Source: [Lactobacillus] rogosae (GTDB lineage Bacteria; Bacillota; Clostridia; Lachnospirales; Lachnospiraceae). Taken from it: a stretch of 64,000 nt of DNA. The stretch spans positions 62,001-126,000 of the forward strand of contig FONU01000007.1 in NCBI GenBank assembly GCA_900112995.1. Direction: 5' to 3'. A program made the translations under genes and the position numbers. The notes beneath the pieces were generated by a model. It saw nothing but the letters and a program-made list of their open reading frames with translations. It was not told where the DNA came from and made no database searches. This document shows, piece after piece, positions 19,155 through 27,564 of this stretch (its first letter is position 1; each line of letters opens with the position of its first letter).

Positions 19155-20513
19155 TTAATCTTCTGCCATCGCAGCTCTTATCATAATTGCACATTCAATT
19201 CTCTTCTTCTGCATCTCACAGCCAACATCATATGCATCATTGATGTTACCATGGAAGTTGTAAGAATTAGCGGCACACCCACCACTACAGTAGAACTTGG
19301 CAAAACAGTTCTTACACTTTTCTTTTGAATATACATTACAACTCTTGAATTCATCTCTTATATCATTACGGGTTATGCCTTCATCAACATTACCCATAAG
19401 GAAATCTTCATTACCTACGAACTGATGACATGGATAGAAATCACCCCAAGGAGTAACAGCAAGGTACTCACATCCTGAGCCACAGCCTGATAATCTCTTA
19501 GCCACGCAAGGACCACCGTTAAGATCAATCATAAAGTGGAAGAAATTAAACCCATTGCCTGCTTTCTTTCTCTTAATAATTTCCTTGGCAAGCTTATCAT
19601 ACTGCTCAAATATAATTGGAAGGTCTTCTTCTCTTATCGCATAAGAGTCTGTAGGCTGTGCAACAACCGGCTCTACCGAAATCTGCTCAAAACCTTCGTC
19701 TGCTAAGTGAAGAACATCTTCTGAAAAATCAAGATTGTTATGTGTAAATGTACCTCTGACATAATAATTCATCTGGTTACGGCTTTCAGCAACCTTTTTA
19801 AACTTAGGCATTATAATGTCATATGAACTTCCGTGGTTATTTCTTGTTGGTCGCATAAGATCATTAATCTCTTTACGTCCATCTATGCTTAATACGATAT
19901 TGCTCATCTCTTTATTGGCAAAATCAAGTATCTCATCATTAAGAAGTATACCATTAGTTGTAAGTGTAAAACGGAATTTCTTATTGTGCTCTTCTTCAAG
20001 GCTTCTTCCATATTCTACAAGCTGCTTTACAACTTCAAAATTCATTGTTGGCTCACCACCAAAGAAGTCAACCTCAAGATTTCTTCTTGAGCCTGAATTA
20101 GCAACAAGGAAATCCAATGCCTTCTTACCAACTTCAAAGCTCATAAGAGCTCTTCTTCCGTGATACTCACCTTCTTCTGCAAAACAATATCTGCAGGCAA
20201 GGTTACAGTCGTGTGCAATATGAAGGCATAGAGCTTTAACAACTGTAGGTCTGTCCTTAAATGAATCTATATATGGCTCATATATATCTTCTGTGAAAAG
20301 CTGTCCTTCTTCTTTTAATTCTTCTATCTCCTGACAGGCTTCCCTGATATCTTCTTCCTTATATTTATCTTTAAGCTTATCTGCTATCTCATCAACACTT
20401 GAATTCTCATAAAGTGCGATTATATCATATACTATATCATCAACAACGTGTACAGAACCACTATTTACGTCTAACACGATGTTATATCCATTATTCTTAT
20501 ACTGATGTATCAT
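19155..20513 (-). CDS. scfB: SCIFF-peptide radical SAM maturase (SPASM)
   Basis: 452 aa. An N-terminal peptide-recognition region (about 1-90) is followed by a radical SAM core with CNLACRYC coordinating the [4Fe-4S] cluster (about residues 100-107), the FGGEPTMNFE block, and a C-terminal SPASM region rich in cysteines (CGSGCEYLAVTPWGDFYPC, KCKNCFAKFYCSGGC) for auxiliary clusters. Family members install Cys-to-Thr thioether crosslinks in the SCIFF ranthipeptide, and the substrate gene lies about 170 bp upstream. The ATG with GAGGATAATT in front is used; the ORF is open four codons further to a TTG. Confidence 0.96.
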   Translation of the reverse strand: MIHQYKNNGYNIVLDVNSGSVHVVDDIVYDIIALYENSSVDEIADKLKDKYKEEDIREACQEIEELKEEGQLFTEDIYEPYIDSFKDRPTVVKALCLHIAHDCNLACRYCFAEEGEYHGRRALMSFEVGKKALDFLVANSGSRRNLEVDFFGGEPTMNFEVVKQLVEYGRSLEEEHNKKFRFTLTTNGILLNDEILDFANKEMSNIVLSIDGRKEINDLMRPTRNNHGSSYDIIMPKFKKVAESRNQMNYYVRGTFTHNNLDFSEDVLHLADEGFEQISVEPVVAQPTDSYAIREEDLPIIFEQYDKLAKEIIKRKKAGNGFNFFHFMIDLNGGPCVAKRLSGCGSGCEYLAVTPWGDFYPCHQFVGNEDFLMGNVDEGITRNDIRDEFKSCNVYSKEKCKNCFAKFYCSGGCAANSYNFHGNINDAYDVGCEMQKKRIECAIMIRAAMAED

Positions 20514-20624
20514 AATTATCCTCAATTTCTATTGGCTGTATACAGCCATTTATTCTTAATCACAGTTAACTAATATACCTGTAGCTATCAGACATACACT
20601 AACTATGAACTGTCTTAACAGAAA

Positions 20625-20659
20625 TAAGAGAGTGTCTAAAATGCTTTAGCACTCTCTTA
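20625..20659 (-). terminator. Hairpin between SCIFF peptide and maturase genes
   Basis: TAAGAGAGTG / CACTCTCTTA arms with a nested CTAAA / TTTAG pairing. On the minus strand only a weak T-rich tail (TTATTTCTG) follows, so it may be a leaky terminator letting the peptide be made in excess over the enzyme. Confidence 0.6.
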
Positions 20660-20685
20660 CCCTTCACTAACCAATTAACTAATTA

Positions 20686-20832
20686 TTAGTTATTCTTATT
20701 CTCACAGCTCTGGTTACCAACTGTGCAAGATGTCTTACAAGCTGACTGACATGATGTCTGGCATTCGCCACATCCACCGTGCTTCATTGTATCCTTTAAT
20801 ACGCGATTGCTGATTGTCTTAATATGCTTCAC
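20686..20832 (-). CDS. scfA: SCIFF (six-cysteine in forty-five residues) ranthipeptide precursor
   Basis: 48 aa, found by reading the sequence directly: it begins MKHIKTISNRVLKDTMKHGG and continues CGECQTSCQSACKTSCTVGN, with six cysteines at residues 21, 24, 28, 32, 36 and 43. This is nearly the canonical SCIFF sequence conserved across Clostridia. The start is GTG with GGAGG in front. The precursor is modified by the neighbouring radical SAM protein to a thioether-bridged peptide; the family is linked to quorum-type regulation in Clostridia, but its role here is not shown. Confidence 0.97.
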   Translation of the reverse strand: MKHIKTISNRVLKDTMKHGGCGECQTSCQSACKTSCTVGNQSCENKNN

Positions 20833-20865
20833 AACAATACCTCCTTTTTGTTCATAACTATTAGA

Positions 20866-20894
20866 AGTATAACATATAGCTATTACATTTTCAA
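20866..20894 (-). promoter_or_regulatory. Promoter of the SCIFF unit
   Basis: Minus-strand TTGAAA (20889-20894), 17-bp spacer, TATACT (20866-20871), about 30 bp before the GTG start of the precursor gene. Confidence 0.7.
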
Positions 20895-20899
20895 CAACT

Positions 20900-21865
20900 T
20901 TATATCAAGCCTAATGCTCTTAAAATAAATATCCAGCCTGTTAATGTTATGCTTGATAATACTGTCGTCAAAACAATTATGCTTGATGATAATACCTCAT
21001 CATTATCCATACTCTTTGCCATAACATAGCTTGTAACTGTAGTAGGAGATGCAAGCATTATAAGAGCCGCCACAAGCTCCTGATTTCTAAAGCCAAGAAA
21101 TACTGCAACCGGAATAAACACTGCCGCAAGTCCTATAAGTTTAATAAATGTTGCTATAATAGTAGGCTTTATCTTCTTTAATGCTTTTCTCCCCTCAAAA
21201 CCTGCACCAATGCATATTAAAGCTATAGGTGTTGCTGTCTGTGCAAGGCTTTCTATAGTCTTATTAATAATTGCAGGATACTTCATATTAAGCATTGATG
21301 ATATAAAACCAAGAACTATACCTATAATAATTGGATTTTTTAATATATTAACAAATGCTTTTTTTATATTATTACCTCTTCCAGCCTTAACAGCTTCACT
21401 GCTGTCTGCCGGATGTGCCTTAAATGTAAGTACAACGACTGCAAATATATTAAATAACGGAACTGCTGCAACAATCATAAGCGGTGCCATTCCTGTATCT
21501 GAATACATATTCTGCACAAATGCCATTCCAAGAATTGCTGCACTGCTTCTGCACGAACCCTGCACAAACGCTCCCTTTTGTGTATCGTCTTTCATTAATA
21601 TCTCAGTTGCTATCCACACTAATGAGAACATAAGTATTGTTACTATACTGCAATACAATACAAACTGCGGGTCAAATTTACCTTTAAAATCAGACTTTGA
21701 CAAATCCCTGAACAGTAATGCTGGCAATGCCACCTTAAACACATATCTGTTAGCAACATTGGCAAAATGGTCATCAATAAGGCCTATCTGTTTAATAAAC
21801 CACCCTATAATCATCACAAGAAATATAGGAACTGTTGCATTAATACTATATATAAAACTATCCAT
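20900..21865 (-). CDS. AEC-family membrane transporter
   Basis: 321 aa with about ten hydrophobic segments in the auxin-efflux-carrier fold. N-terminal SINATVPIFLVMIIGWFIK and RYVFKVALPALLFRDL blocks and the repeat-2 block ALICIGAGFEG plus SPTTVTSYVMAKSM are typical of bacterial AEC/malate-permease-like carriers. It probably moves an organic acid or amino acid; the substrate is unknown. The ATG with TAGGAG upstream is chosen over a GTG six codons earlier. It lies 24 bp behind thiD and is likely co-transcribed; a vitamin-precursor role is possible but unsupported beyond position. Confidence 0.9.
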   Translation of the reverse strand: MDSFIYSINATVPIFLVMIIGWFIKQIGLIDDHFANVANRYVFKVALPALLFRDLSKSDFKGKFDPQFVLYCSIVTILMFSLVWIATEILMKDDTQKGAFVQGSCRSSAAILGMAFVQNMYSDTGMAPLMIVAAVPLFNIFAVVVLTFKAHPADSSEAVKAGRGNNIKKAFVNILKNPIIIGIVLGFISSMLNMKYPAIINKTIESLAQTATPIALICIGAGFEGRKALKKIKPTIIATFIKLIGLAAVFIPVAVFLGFRNQELVAALIMLASPTTVTSYVMAKSMDNDEVLSSSIIVLTTVLSSITLTGWIFILRALGLI

Positions 21866-21889
21866 TATCAATCTCCTATCCACACCATT

Positions 21890-22690
21890 TTACTTATCAA
21901 GCACATACATATGATTAAGAGGACCACTTCCCTTACCTATGTTAAGTCCAGCCTTAAGAGCACCTGTTATGTATTCCTTCGCCCTTGCAACCGACTCCTT
22001 AACACTATACCCTTCTGCTATATTACATGCAATAGCAGATGACAGCGTACAGCCTGTTCCGTGTGTATTAGGATTATCTACTCTTTCTGCCTCAAACCAG
22101 CTTGTTCCAATCTCTGTATACAGATAATCATTAGCACAATTAATGGAATGTCCGCCTTTTACAAGAACTGCCGGTCCTTCATCATTAATATTTATCTTTT
22201 TATAGATGATTTCTGCCGCTTTTTCCATATCATATCTGTCATTAATAGTTATACCTGACAGACTTTCAGCTTCTGGAATATTAGGTGTTATAACTGTTGC
22301 AAGCGGCATAAGCTTCTTAATAAGCACTTCCTCTGCTTCTTTAGTGATGAGCTTCTTACCACTTGTTGACACCATAACCGGATCTAACACAATATTAACC
22401 GCTTTGTATTTTCTTAATTCTTCTGCTATCTCCTCTACTATGTATGGTTCAGACACCATTCCAATCTTTACCGCATCTGGTCTTATATCCTCAAATACCG
22501 CATCTATCTGGCTTGCTGTAAAGCCTTTCTTACAATTCATTATTCCATATACGCCCGTTGTATTCTGTGCTGTAAGTGATGTAATAACACTCATTCCATA
22601 TACACCGTGTGCGGCAAATGTCTTTAAATCTGCCTGTATTCCAGCACCTCCGCTACAATCACTTCCCGCTATTGTCAATACTTTTTTCAT
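21890..22690 (-). CDS. thiD: Hydroxymethylpyrimidine/phosphomethylpyrimidine kinase
   Basis: 266 aa ribokinase-fold enzyme phosphorylating HMP and HMP-P for thiamine synthesis; some relatives phosphorylate pyridoxine. Visible motifs: [50 protein letters not shown] and the anion-hole block [14 protein letters not shown]. Length is normal. No TPP riboswitch precedes it, and no other thi gene is in the window, so pyrimidine salvage is as likely as de novo synthesis. Confidence 0.93.
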   Translation of the reverse strand: MKKVLTIAGSDCSGGAGIQADLKTFAAHGVYGMSVITSLTAQNTTGVYGIMNCKKGFTASQIDAVFEDIRPDAVKIGMVSEPYIVEEIAEELRKYKAVNIVLDPVMVSTSGKKLITKEAEEVLIKKLMPLATVITPNIPEAESLSGITINDRYDMEKAAEIIYKKININDEGPAVLVKGGHSINCANDYLYTEIGTSWFEAERVDNPNTHGTGCTLSSAIACNIAEGYSVKESVARAKEYITGALKAGLNIGKGSGPLNHMYVLDK

Positions 22691-22877
22691 AATATCCTTA
22701 TTTCCTTATTTATCATTTTTTATATTTTACCAATTAATATTCTGTGTAATATATTATTATTTTCCTATAAATACACTTAACCTTTTATATAAGACACTGA
22801 TGCCTTTGCATAAACAGATATTTTCATAATCACAATCTGCATACATATTTACTTTCTATATCTATATATTGATATAG

Positions 22878-22903
22878 AAAAAGGGAAGCCTGACCAGCTT
22901 CCC
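22878..22903 (-). terminator. Terminator of tRNA-Leu(AAG)
   Basis: GGGAAGC / GCTTCCC stem followed on the minus strand by TTTTT, directly after the tRNA 3' end. Confidence 0.88.
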
Positions 22904-22912
22904 TCAATAAAG

Positions 22913-22997
22913 TGCAGTCGGCGGGACTTGAACCCGCACCCAAGCAATATGGACTAGATCCTTAGTCTAGCGCGTATGCCAATTCCGCCACGACTGC
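22913..22997 (-). tRNA. tRNA-Leu, anticodon AAG
   Basis: 85-nt class II tRNA. Acceptor arms GCAGTCG and CGACTGC pair perfectly; the D-arm has TGGCGGAATTGGCA; the anticodon stem CTAGA/TCTAG encloses loop CTAAGGA (anticodon AAG, A34 probably edited to inosine); a variable arm precedes GGTTCAAGTCC in the T arm. Discriminator A; CCA is not encoded. It has its own promoter and terminator. Confidence 0.95.
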
Positions 22998-23033
22998 TTA
23001 TTTAGTTAATCGCTGTTTCCCAACGACTTGATT

Positions 23034-23062
23034 ATATTATCATCTGCGTAACACTTTGTCAA
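23034..23062 (-). promoter_or_regulatory. Promoter of tRNA-Leu(AAG)
   Basis: Minus-strand perfect TTGACA (23057-23062), 17-bp spacer, TAATAT (23034-23039), about 37 bp from the tRNA 5' end. Confidence 0.8.
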
Positions 23063-23224
23063 CTGCTTTTTACAATTTTTTCAATTATTTTTTAATTCGT
23101 CTTTAATTTTGTTGTATAACTGTCACTTTTTAAAAATAATATTAAATCTATCTTCAAATTCTTACTATTGATTTTTAATCTTTTTTAAATTAAGTGTGTC
23201 TGCTAACTAGTACTTCTTTATGCC

Positions 23225-23253
23225 TTGACAAAATCCCTGCCTTAGAATACAAT
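23225..23253 (+). promoter_or_regulatory. Promoter of tRNA-Leu(CAG)
   Basis: Perfect TTGACA (23225-23230), 17-bp spacer, TACAAT (23248-23253), ten bases before the mature tRNA 5' end. Confidence 0.85.
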
Positions 23254-23263
23254 AATATAGTTA

Positions 23264-23346
23264 GCGGAAATGTCGGAATGGCAGACGAGCAAGATTCAGA
23301 TTCTTGTGTGGGTTACCACGTGTGGGTTCAAGTCCCATTTTCCGCA
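23264..23346 (+). tRNA. tRNA-Leu, anticodon CAG
   Basis: 83-nt class II tRNA. Acceptor arms GCGGAAA and TTTCCGC pair (one G-less A-T closing end); anticodon stem CAAGA/TCTTG encloses TTCAGAT (anticodon CAG); a variable arm is followed by GGGTTCAAGTCCC in the T arm. Discriminator A, no encoded CCA. It is transcribed divergently from the tRNA-Leu(AAG) gene. Confidence 0.95.
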
Positions 23347-23363
23347 TTAATTAATATTTTTAA

Positions 23364-23400
23364 AGGTGTGATAAGATTAATTCCTATCACACCTTTTTTT
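23364..23400 (+). terminator. Terminator of tRNA-Leu(CAG)
   Basis: Perfect 10-bp stem AGGTGTGATA / TATCACACCT followed by a run of T. Confidence 0.92.
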
Positions 23401-23413
23401 ACATTTCATATTT

Positions 23414-23455
23414 ACAATTGTAATCAAGACCTGTAACACAGGTTATTACAATTGT
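23414..23455. repeat. Long inverted repeat downstream of the cyclophilin gene
   Basis: Outer arms ACAATTGTAAT / ATTACAATTGT and inner arms ACCTGT / ACAGGT form one extended hairpin. A third half-copy, GGTTATTACAAT, lies at about 23474-23485. No clear T run follows on either strand. Confidence 0.7.
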
Positions 23456-23517
23456 TACCCAAATCTATAACTCTGGTTATTACAATCCATTGTTATTTCT
23501 ATAATCCGATATTATTC

Positions 23518-24126
23518 CTAATCAATAACTGCTATCTTAGTTATAACCGGCTGGTTATTCTTAGCAACCGTACCATTGTCATCTGTTGCCTTAACATTGG
23601 CACATATCTTATCTACAATATCCATACCATCTGTTACATAACCAAAACAGGCATAATTACCATCAAGGTATGTACTGTCTTTATGAACTATAAAGAACTG
23701 TGAACTTGCACTGTCATTATTACTTGAACGTGCCATTGAGATTGCTCCTCTTGTATGCGAGAGATTATTCTCAATTCCATTATTGCTGAACTCGCCCTTT
23801 ATCTTATTATCCGAGCCACCTGTTCCATTGCCAAGTGGATCACCACCCTGTATCATAAAACCTTTGATTATTCTATGAAATGTAAGTCCATCATAAAATC
23901 CATCATTAGCAAGATTAATAAAATTAGTCACTGTAATAGGTGCCACGTCAGCATCTAATTCCACATTAATATCACCATAATCCTGCACTGTAATTGTAAC
24001 GTGATGTTTTCCTGATAAAAGATTATCCTCTTCTTTAGTCTGTGTCTGGCTGTCAGCAGCTTTTCCACAGGCCATTAAAGACACTGATAACATCATTGCA
24101 ATTAATATACTTAGTATCTTCTTCAA
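23518..24126 (-). CDS. Cyclophilin-type peptidyl-prolyl isomerase, lipoprotein
   Basis: 202 aa. A signal peptide ending in lipobox LMAC (Cys about residue 20) predicts attachment to the outer face of the membrane. The cyclophilin domain covers about 45-200: TVTNFINLANDGFYDGLTFH, RIIKGFMIQGGDPLGNGTGG, GAISMARSSNNDSASSQFFI with the FFI/H core and YACFGYVTDGMDIVDKI. It should isomerise prolyl bonds in exported proteins. A TTG start with GGAG six bases upstream is chosen; an ATG four codons earlier has no spaced RBS. Confidence 0.93.
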   Translation of the reverse strand: MKKILSILIAMMLSVSLMACGKAADSQTQTKEEDNLLSGKHHVTITVQDYGDINVELDADVAPITVTNFINLANDGFYDGLTFHRIIKGFMIQGGDPLGNGTGGSDNKIKGEFSNNGIENNLSHTRGAISMARSSNNDSASSQFFIVHKDSTYLDGNYACFGYVTDGMDIVDKICANVKATDDNGTVAKNNQPVITKIAVID

Positions 24127-24162
24127 TTCTTTCTCCATTCCAGTCCAAGAAATTCTGCTTCC

Positions 24163-24399
24163 TTAATACTGCATAAATTCGTTAATATCTCTTAACACAT
24201 CTTCAATCTCACTCTCGCCGCCATTAACTGTCAGCTGGAGTGGTCTGCTTATATCAAGGCTGAATAATCCAACAAGAGACTTACCATCAACACAGCTATT
24301 GCCACATTCGACATCGAATCCACACGAATATCTGCTTATTTTGCTCACAAATCTTTGAACTTTCTCAACTGAATCAAGTAAAATTGTTACTGTCAACAT
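24163..24399 (-). CDS. HPr-like protein lacking the phosphoryl-accepting histidine
   Basis: 78 aa. The segment VDGKSLVGLFSLDI aligns with the HPr block around regulatory Ser46 (here Ser41), and the overall size and strand pattern fit HPr. The conserved HARP active-site region near residues 10-18 is DSVEKVQRF, with no histidine. It therefore cannot act as the normal PTS phosphocarrier. Bacillus Crh is a precedent: His lost, Ser kept, used for catabolite signalling through HPr kinase and CcpA. That role is inference. An AGGAGG precedes the ATG. Confidence 0.8.
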   Translation of the reverse strand: MLTVTILLDSVEKVQRFVSKISRYSCGFDVECGNSCVDGKSLVGLFSLDISRPLQLTVNGGESEIEDVLRDINEFMQY

Positions 24400-24604
24400 A
24401 TACTAATAATCCTCCTGTAAATTATCCTACAATTCTTCAAATGTAATTAATCAACCCACAACACCAACAACTATACTACTTTTCATAAATAATTACAACC
24501 AGTTTAATATATCTGTCACTGCGATTATCTGACTTTTTATAATATTCCAGCTGTTACTTTTTATGCCATACCAGTTGTTACTGCATAATGTGCATCTTTA
24601 ATAA

Positions 24605-25192
24605 TTACTGCCCGATGTAGCCCTCTATTGTATTCCACAGTTCATCAAGCCCCTGCTTTGTCTGTGAAGAAAATGGTATGAGTATATCATCTTCTTTAAG
24701 ACCAAGACCTGCTCTTACAGCTTTAACGTGCTTTGCTATCTGGCTTCTCTTTAATTTATCAAGCTTTGTTGCAATTATAACCGGTCTGAAGCCGTTATCA
24801 ACAATCCAGTTATACATCATCTTATCATTCTCTGATGGGTCGTGTCTTATGTCAACTAATAAGAACACCTGCTTTAGATTAGCAGACTGTCTTAAATATT
24901 TCTCTATCATCTTACCCCATTTTGCCTTTACCGCAGGACTGGCATTGGCATAGCCATATCCCGGAAGGTCAACAAGATACATCGCATCATTAATATTGTA
25001 GAAATTAATAGTCTGTGTCTTACCAGGCTGTGACGATGTTCTTGCATATGATTTTCTATTCATAAGAGCATTAATCAAAGATGACTTACCAACATTTGAT
25101 TTGCCCGCAAATGCTACCTCTGGAAACTCTGTATCTGGTATAGCACTTGTCACACCTATTACTATATCAAGATTAACCTTTTTAATTACCAT
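24605..25192 (-). CDS. engB: Ribosome-biogenesis GTP-binding protein EngB/YsxC
   Basis: 195 aa TRAFAC GTPase: G1 GKSNVGKSSLINAL, G2 with RTSSQPGKTQTINFY, G3 VDLPGYGYA, G4 ATKLDKL. It assists assembly of the large ribosomal subunit. The ATG with GAGGATAAAT in front is chosen; the upstream in-frame ATG four codons earlier has no RBS. It is the last gene of the clpX-lon-engB run, 21 bp behind lon, an arrangement common in Firmicutes. Confidence 0.96.
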   Translation of the reverse strand: MVIKKVNLDIVIGVTSAIPDTEFPEVAFAGKSNVGKSSLINALMNRKSYARTSSQPGKTQTINFYNINDAMYLVDLPGYGYANASPAVKAKWGKMIEKYLRQSANLKQVFLLVDIRHDPSENDKMMYNWIVDNGFRPVIIATKLDKLKRSQIAKHVKAVRAGLGLKEDDILIPFSSQTKQGLDELWNTIEGYIGQ

Positions 25193-25213
25193 ATTTATCC
25201 TCATTTCTATGCT

Positions 25214-27562
25214 CTATAATACAAGTGCATTATTAAGAACCTCTGACATATCCTTTACATATACAAGTTCTAAGCCGTCAGTTATCTCTGCATCTAACTC
25301 TTCTACATCAGATACATTTTCTTCTGGCACAAGCACTTTCTTCATACCAGCAAGCTTGGCCGCAAGAAGCTTTTCCTTAAGCCCGCCTATTGCAAGTACC
25401 CTTCCTCTAAGAGTCACCTCGCCTGTCATAGCGACATCTGGTCTTACCGGTATACCTGTAACTGCCGACAACATAGCCGTTGTCATTGTCACTCCTGCTG
25501 ATGGACCATCTTTAGGAACTGCTCCTTCTGGTATATGAAGATGAAGCATATGTTCATCAAAATACTTCATATCAACTTTATATTTTCCACTCTCAGTAAT
25601 AGCTCTCACATAAGAATACGCAATCATAGCAGACTCTTTCATAACATCTCCCATATTGCCTGTGAGCCTCAAATCATCACTTCCCGGCATTGCATTAACT
25701 TCTATTTCAAGAGTTTCACCACCAACGCTTGTCCATGCAAGTCCTCTTACAATTCCTACCTGTGGCTTCTTGTATGCTTTGTCAGTCTTATATTTAATAT
25801 TGCCAAGATAATCAGTCAAATTCTTGTCCGTTATTCTTATGCACACCTTGACTTCTTTGTTTCTTGTGCCATCAGCATTAAAAACTCCTGCCTCATACAG
25901 CTTGGTTACTGCTTTTCTGCATATTTTGGCAATCTGTCTTTCAAGCTCCCTCACACCTGACTCTTTAGTGTAACCAAGAATTATATGCTTTAATGCTGAG
26001 TCTGATATCTTTAAAAGTGATGTGGCAAGCCCGTTCTTACGAAGCTGCTTGCCAACAAGGTGTTCCTTTGCTATATGAAGCTTCTCATTAACACTATAGC
26101 CAGATACTTCTATAATCTCCATTCTGTCAAGCAGCGGTCTGCTGAGTGTTGATAAATCATTAGCCGTTGCTATAAATAATACCTTAGATAAATCTACAGG
26201 CATTTCTATATAATGATCCGTAAAATGTGAATTCTGCTCGCTGTCTAACACTTCCAGAAGAGCCGAGGCTGTATCTGATTTATAATCATTGCTCACCTTA
26301 TCAATCTCATCAAGAAGCATTAATGGATTGGCTGTTCCTGCCTTCTTTAAACCCTCTATTATTCTTCCCGGCATTGCACCGACATATGTCTTTCTATGTC
26401 CTCTTATCTCTGCTTCATCTTTTACTCCGCCAAGACATATCCTTACATATTCTTTATTAAGGGCAGCCGCCACCGAACGTGCTATTGAAGTCTTTCCTGT
26501 TCCCGGAGGTCCTGCAAGACATAATATCGGAGCATCTGTATTAGAAGTTATATTTCTTACAGCAAGTGCCTCTATTATTCTGTCTTTAATATCTTTCATT
26601 CCATAATGGTCATTATCAAGCACTTTTCTTGCATTAATAATATCATTGTTATCCTCTGACATATTATTCCAAGGAAGTTCAAGACAATTCTCAATATATG
26701 TTCTTTCAACATTGACCTCTGATGAACCCTTAGATAAGTTCTTAAGCCTTTTTACCTCCTTATGAAGCTTATCCTTTACTTCATCAGAAGCATTAAGCTT
26801 ATCTATCTTTTCTTCTAATTCATTAGTTTCAGAATATTCATCCTGCCCAAGCTCCTTATTAAGAATTTCAAGCTGTTCTTTTAATATATATTCTCTCTGG
26901 TTCTCATCTACTTTAGCCCTGACTTTACCAGATATTTCTTCTTTAATACTATACGCTTGCGTCAGCTCTATAAGTATCCCTGCAATATATTCATACATAT
27001 CAAGTATATTATTCATCTCAAGGAACTTCTGACGGTCAGTATATTCCATAGGAAAATCACAGATTACACTGCTCATAAGTTCTCTGGCATTGTCAATCGC
27101 CAGCCAGTGATTAAGCATCTCCTTATTACATCTTGGATTAGCAGCCGCATATTGTCTTAATAATTCATTCATTCCAATGACAATAGCTTTATCTGATACT
27201 TTATCCGTTTCTTCTATAAATGTACTGCACTCCTGTACATCTGCATATATGTAATCACCCTCAGTATTAATGTCTGCGGCTACAGCCTTCTTAAGTCCCT
27301 CAACCTGCACTCTTACTAACTTATTAGGCATTCTTATAACCCGCTTAACAGAAGCTATAGTTCCTGTCATATATAAATCTTTAGCTGTAGGACTTTTAAC
27401 TGCTGAGTCGGTCTGTGTCAACAGCAGCACCTTCTCATCATTTTCCATAGCAGCTTCTACTGCTTTAATTGATATTTTTCTGCTTATATCAAAATGTATG
27501 ACCATGTCGGGTAACACGGTCATACTTCTTAACGCAATTACTGGTATTGTAATCATATTCAT
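25214..27562 (-). CDS. lon: ATP-dependent protease Lon
   Basis: 782 aa. N-terminal substrate-binding domain (about 1-200, starting IPVIALRSMTVLPDMVIHFD), coiled-coil region, AAA+ module (Walker A GPPGTGKTSIARSVA, Walker B LMLLDEIDKVSND) and C-terminal serine protease domain with catalytic Ser in PKDGPSAGVTM and Lys in the GGLKEKLLAAKLAGMK block. It degrades misfolded and regulatory proteins in the cytoplasm. The ATG begins two bases after the clpX stop codon, so translation is probably coupled. Confidence 0.97.
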   Translation of the reverse strand: MNMITIPVIALRSMTVLPDMVIHFDISRKISIKAVEAAMENDEKVLLLTQTDSAVKSPTAKDLYMTGTIASVKRVIRMPNKLVRVQVEGLKKAVAADINTEGDYIYADVQECSTFIEETDKVSDKAIVIGMNELLRQYAAANPRCNKEMLNHWLAIDNARELMSSVICDFPMEYTDRQKFLEMNNILDMYEYIAGILIELTQAYSIKEEISGKVRAKVDENQREYILKEQLEILNKELGQDEYSETNELEEKIDKLNASDEVKDKLHKEVKRLKNLSKGSSEVNVERTYIENCLELPWNNMSEDNNDIINARKVLDNDHYGMKDIKDRIIEALAVRNITSNTDAPILCLAGPPGTGKTSIARSVAAALNKEYVRICLGGVKDEAEIRGHRKTYVGAMPGRIIEGLKKAGTANPLMLLDEIDKVSNDYKSDTASALLEVLDSEQNSHFTDHYIEMPVDLSKVLFIATANDLSTLSRPLLDRMEIIEVSGYSVNEKLHIAKEHLVGKQLRKNGLATSLLKISDSALKHIILGYTKESGVRELERQIAKICRKAVTKLYEAGVFNADGTRNKEVKVCIRITDKNLTDYLGNIKYKTDKAYKKPQVGIVRGLAWTSVGGETLEIEVNAMPGSDDLRLTGNMGDVMKESAMIAYSYVRAITESGKYKVDMKYFDEHMLHLHIPEGAVPKDGPSAGVTMTTAMLSAVTGIPVRPDVAMTGEVTLRGRVLAIGGLKEKLLAAKLAGMKKVLVPEENVSDVEELDAEITDGLELVYVKDMSEVLNNALVL

Positions 27563-27564
27563 AT

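Noticed and set aside
22206-22829. 207-aa plus-strand ORF opposite thiD
   Set aside because: Lies antisense to thiD motifs; Ser/Ile-rich shadow translation without RBS or homologous features.
23194-23436. 80-aa plus-strand ORF across tRNA-Leu(CAG)
   Set aside because: It spans a tRNA with promoter and terminator, so it is not a protein gene.
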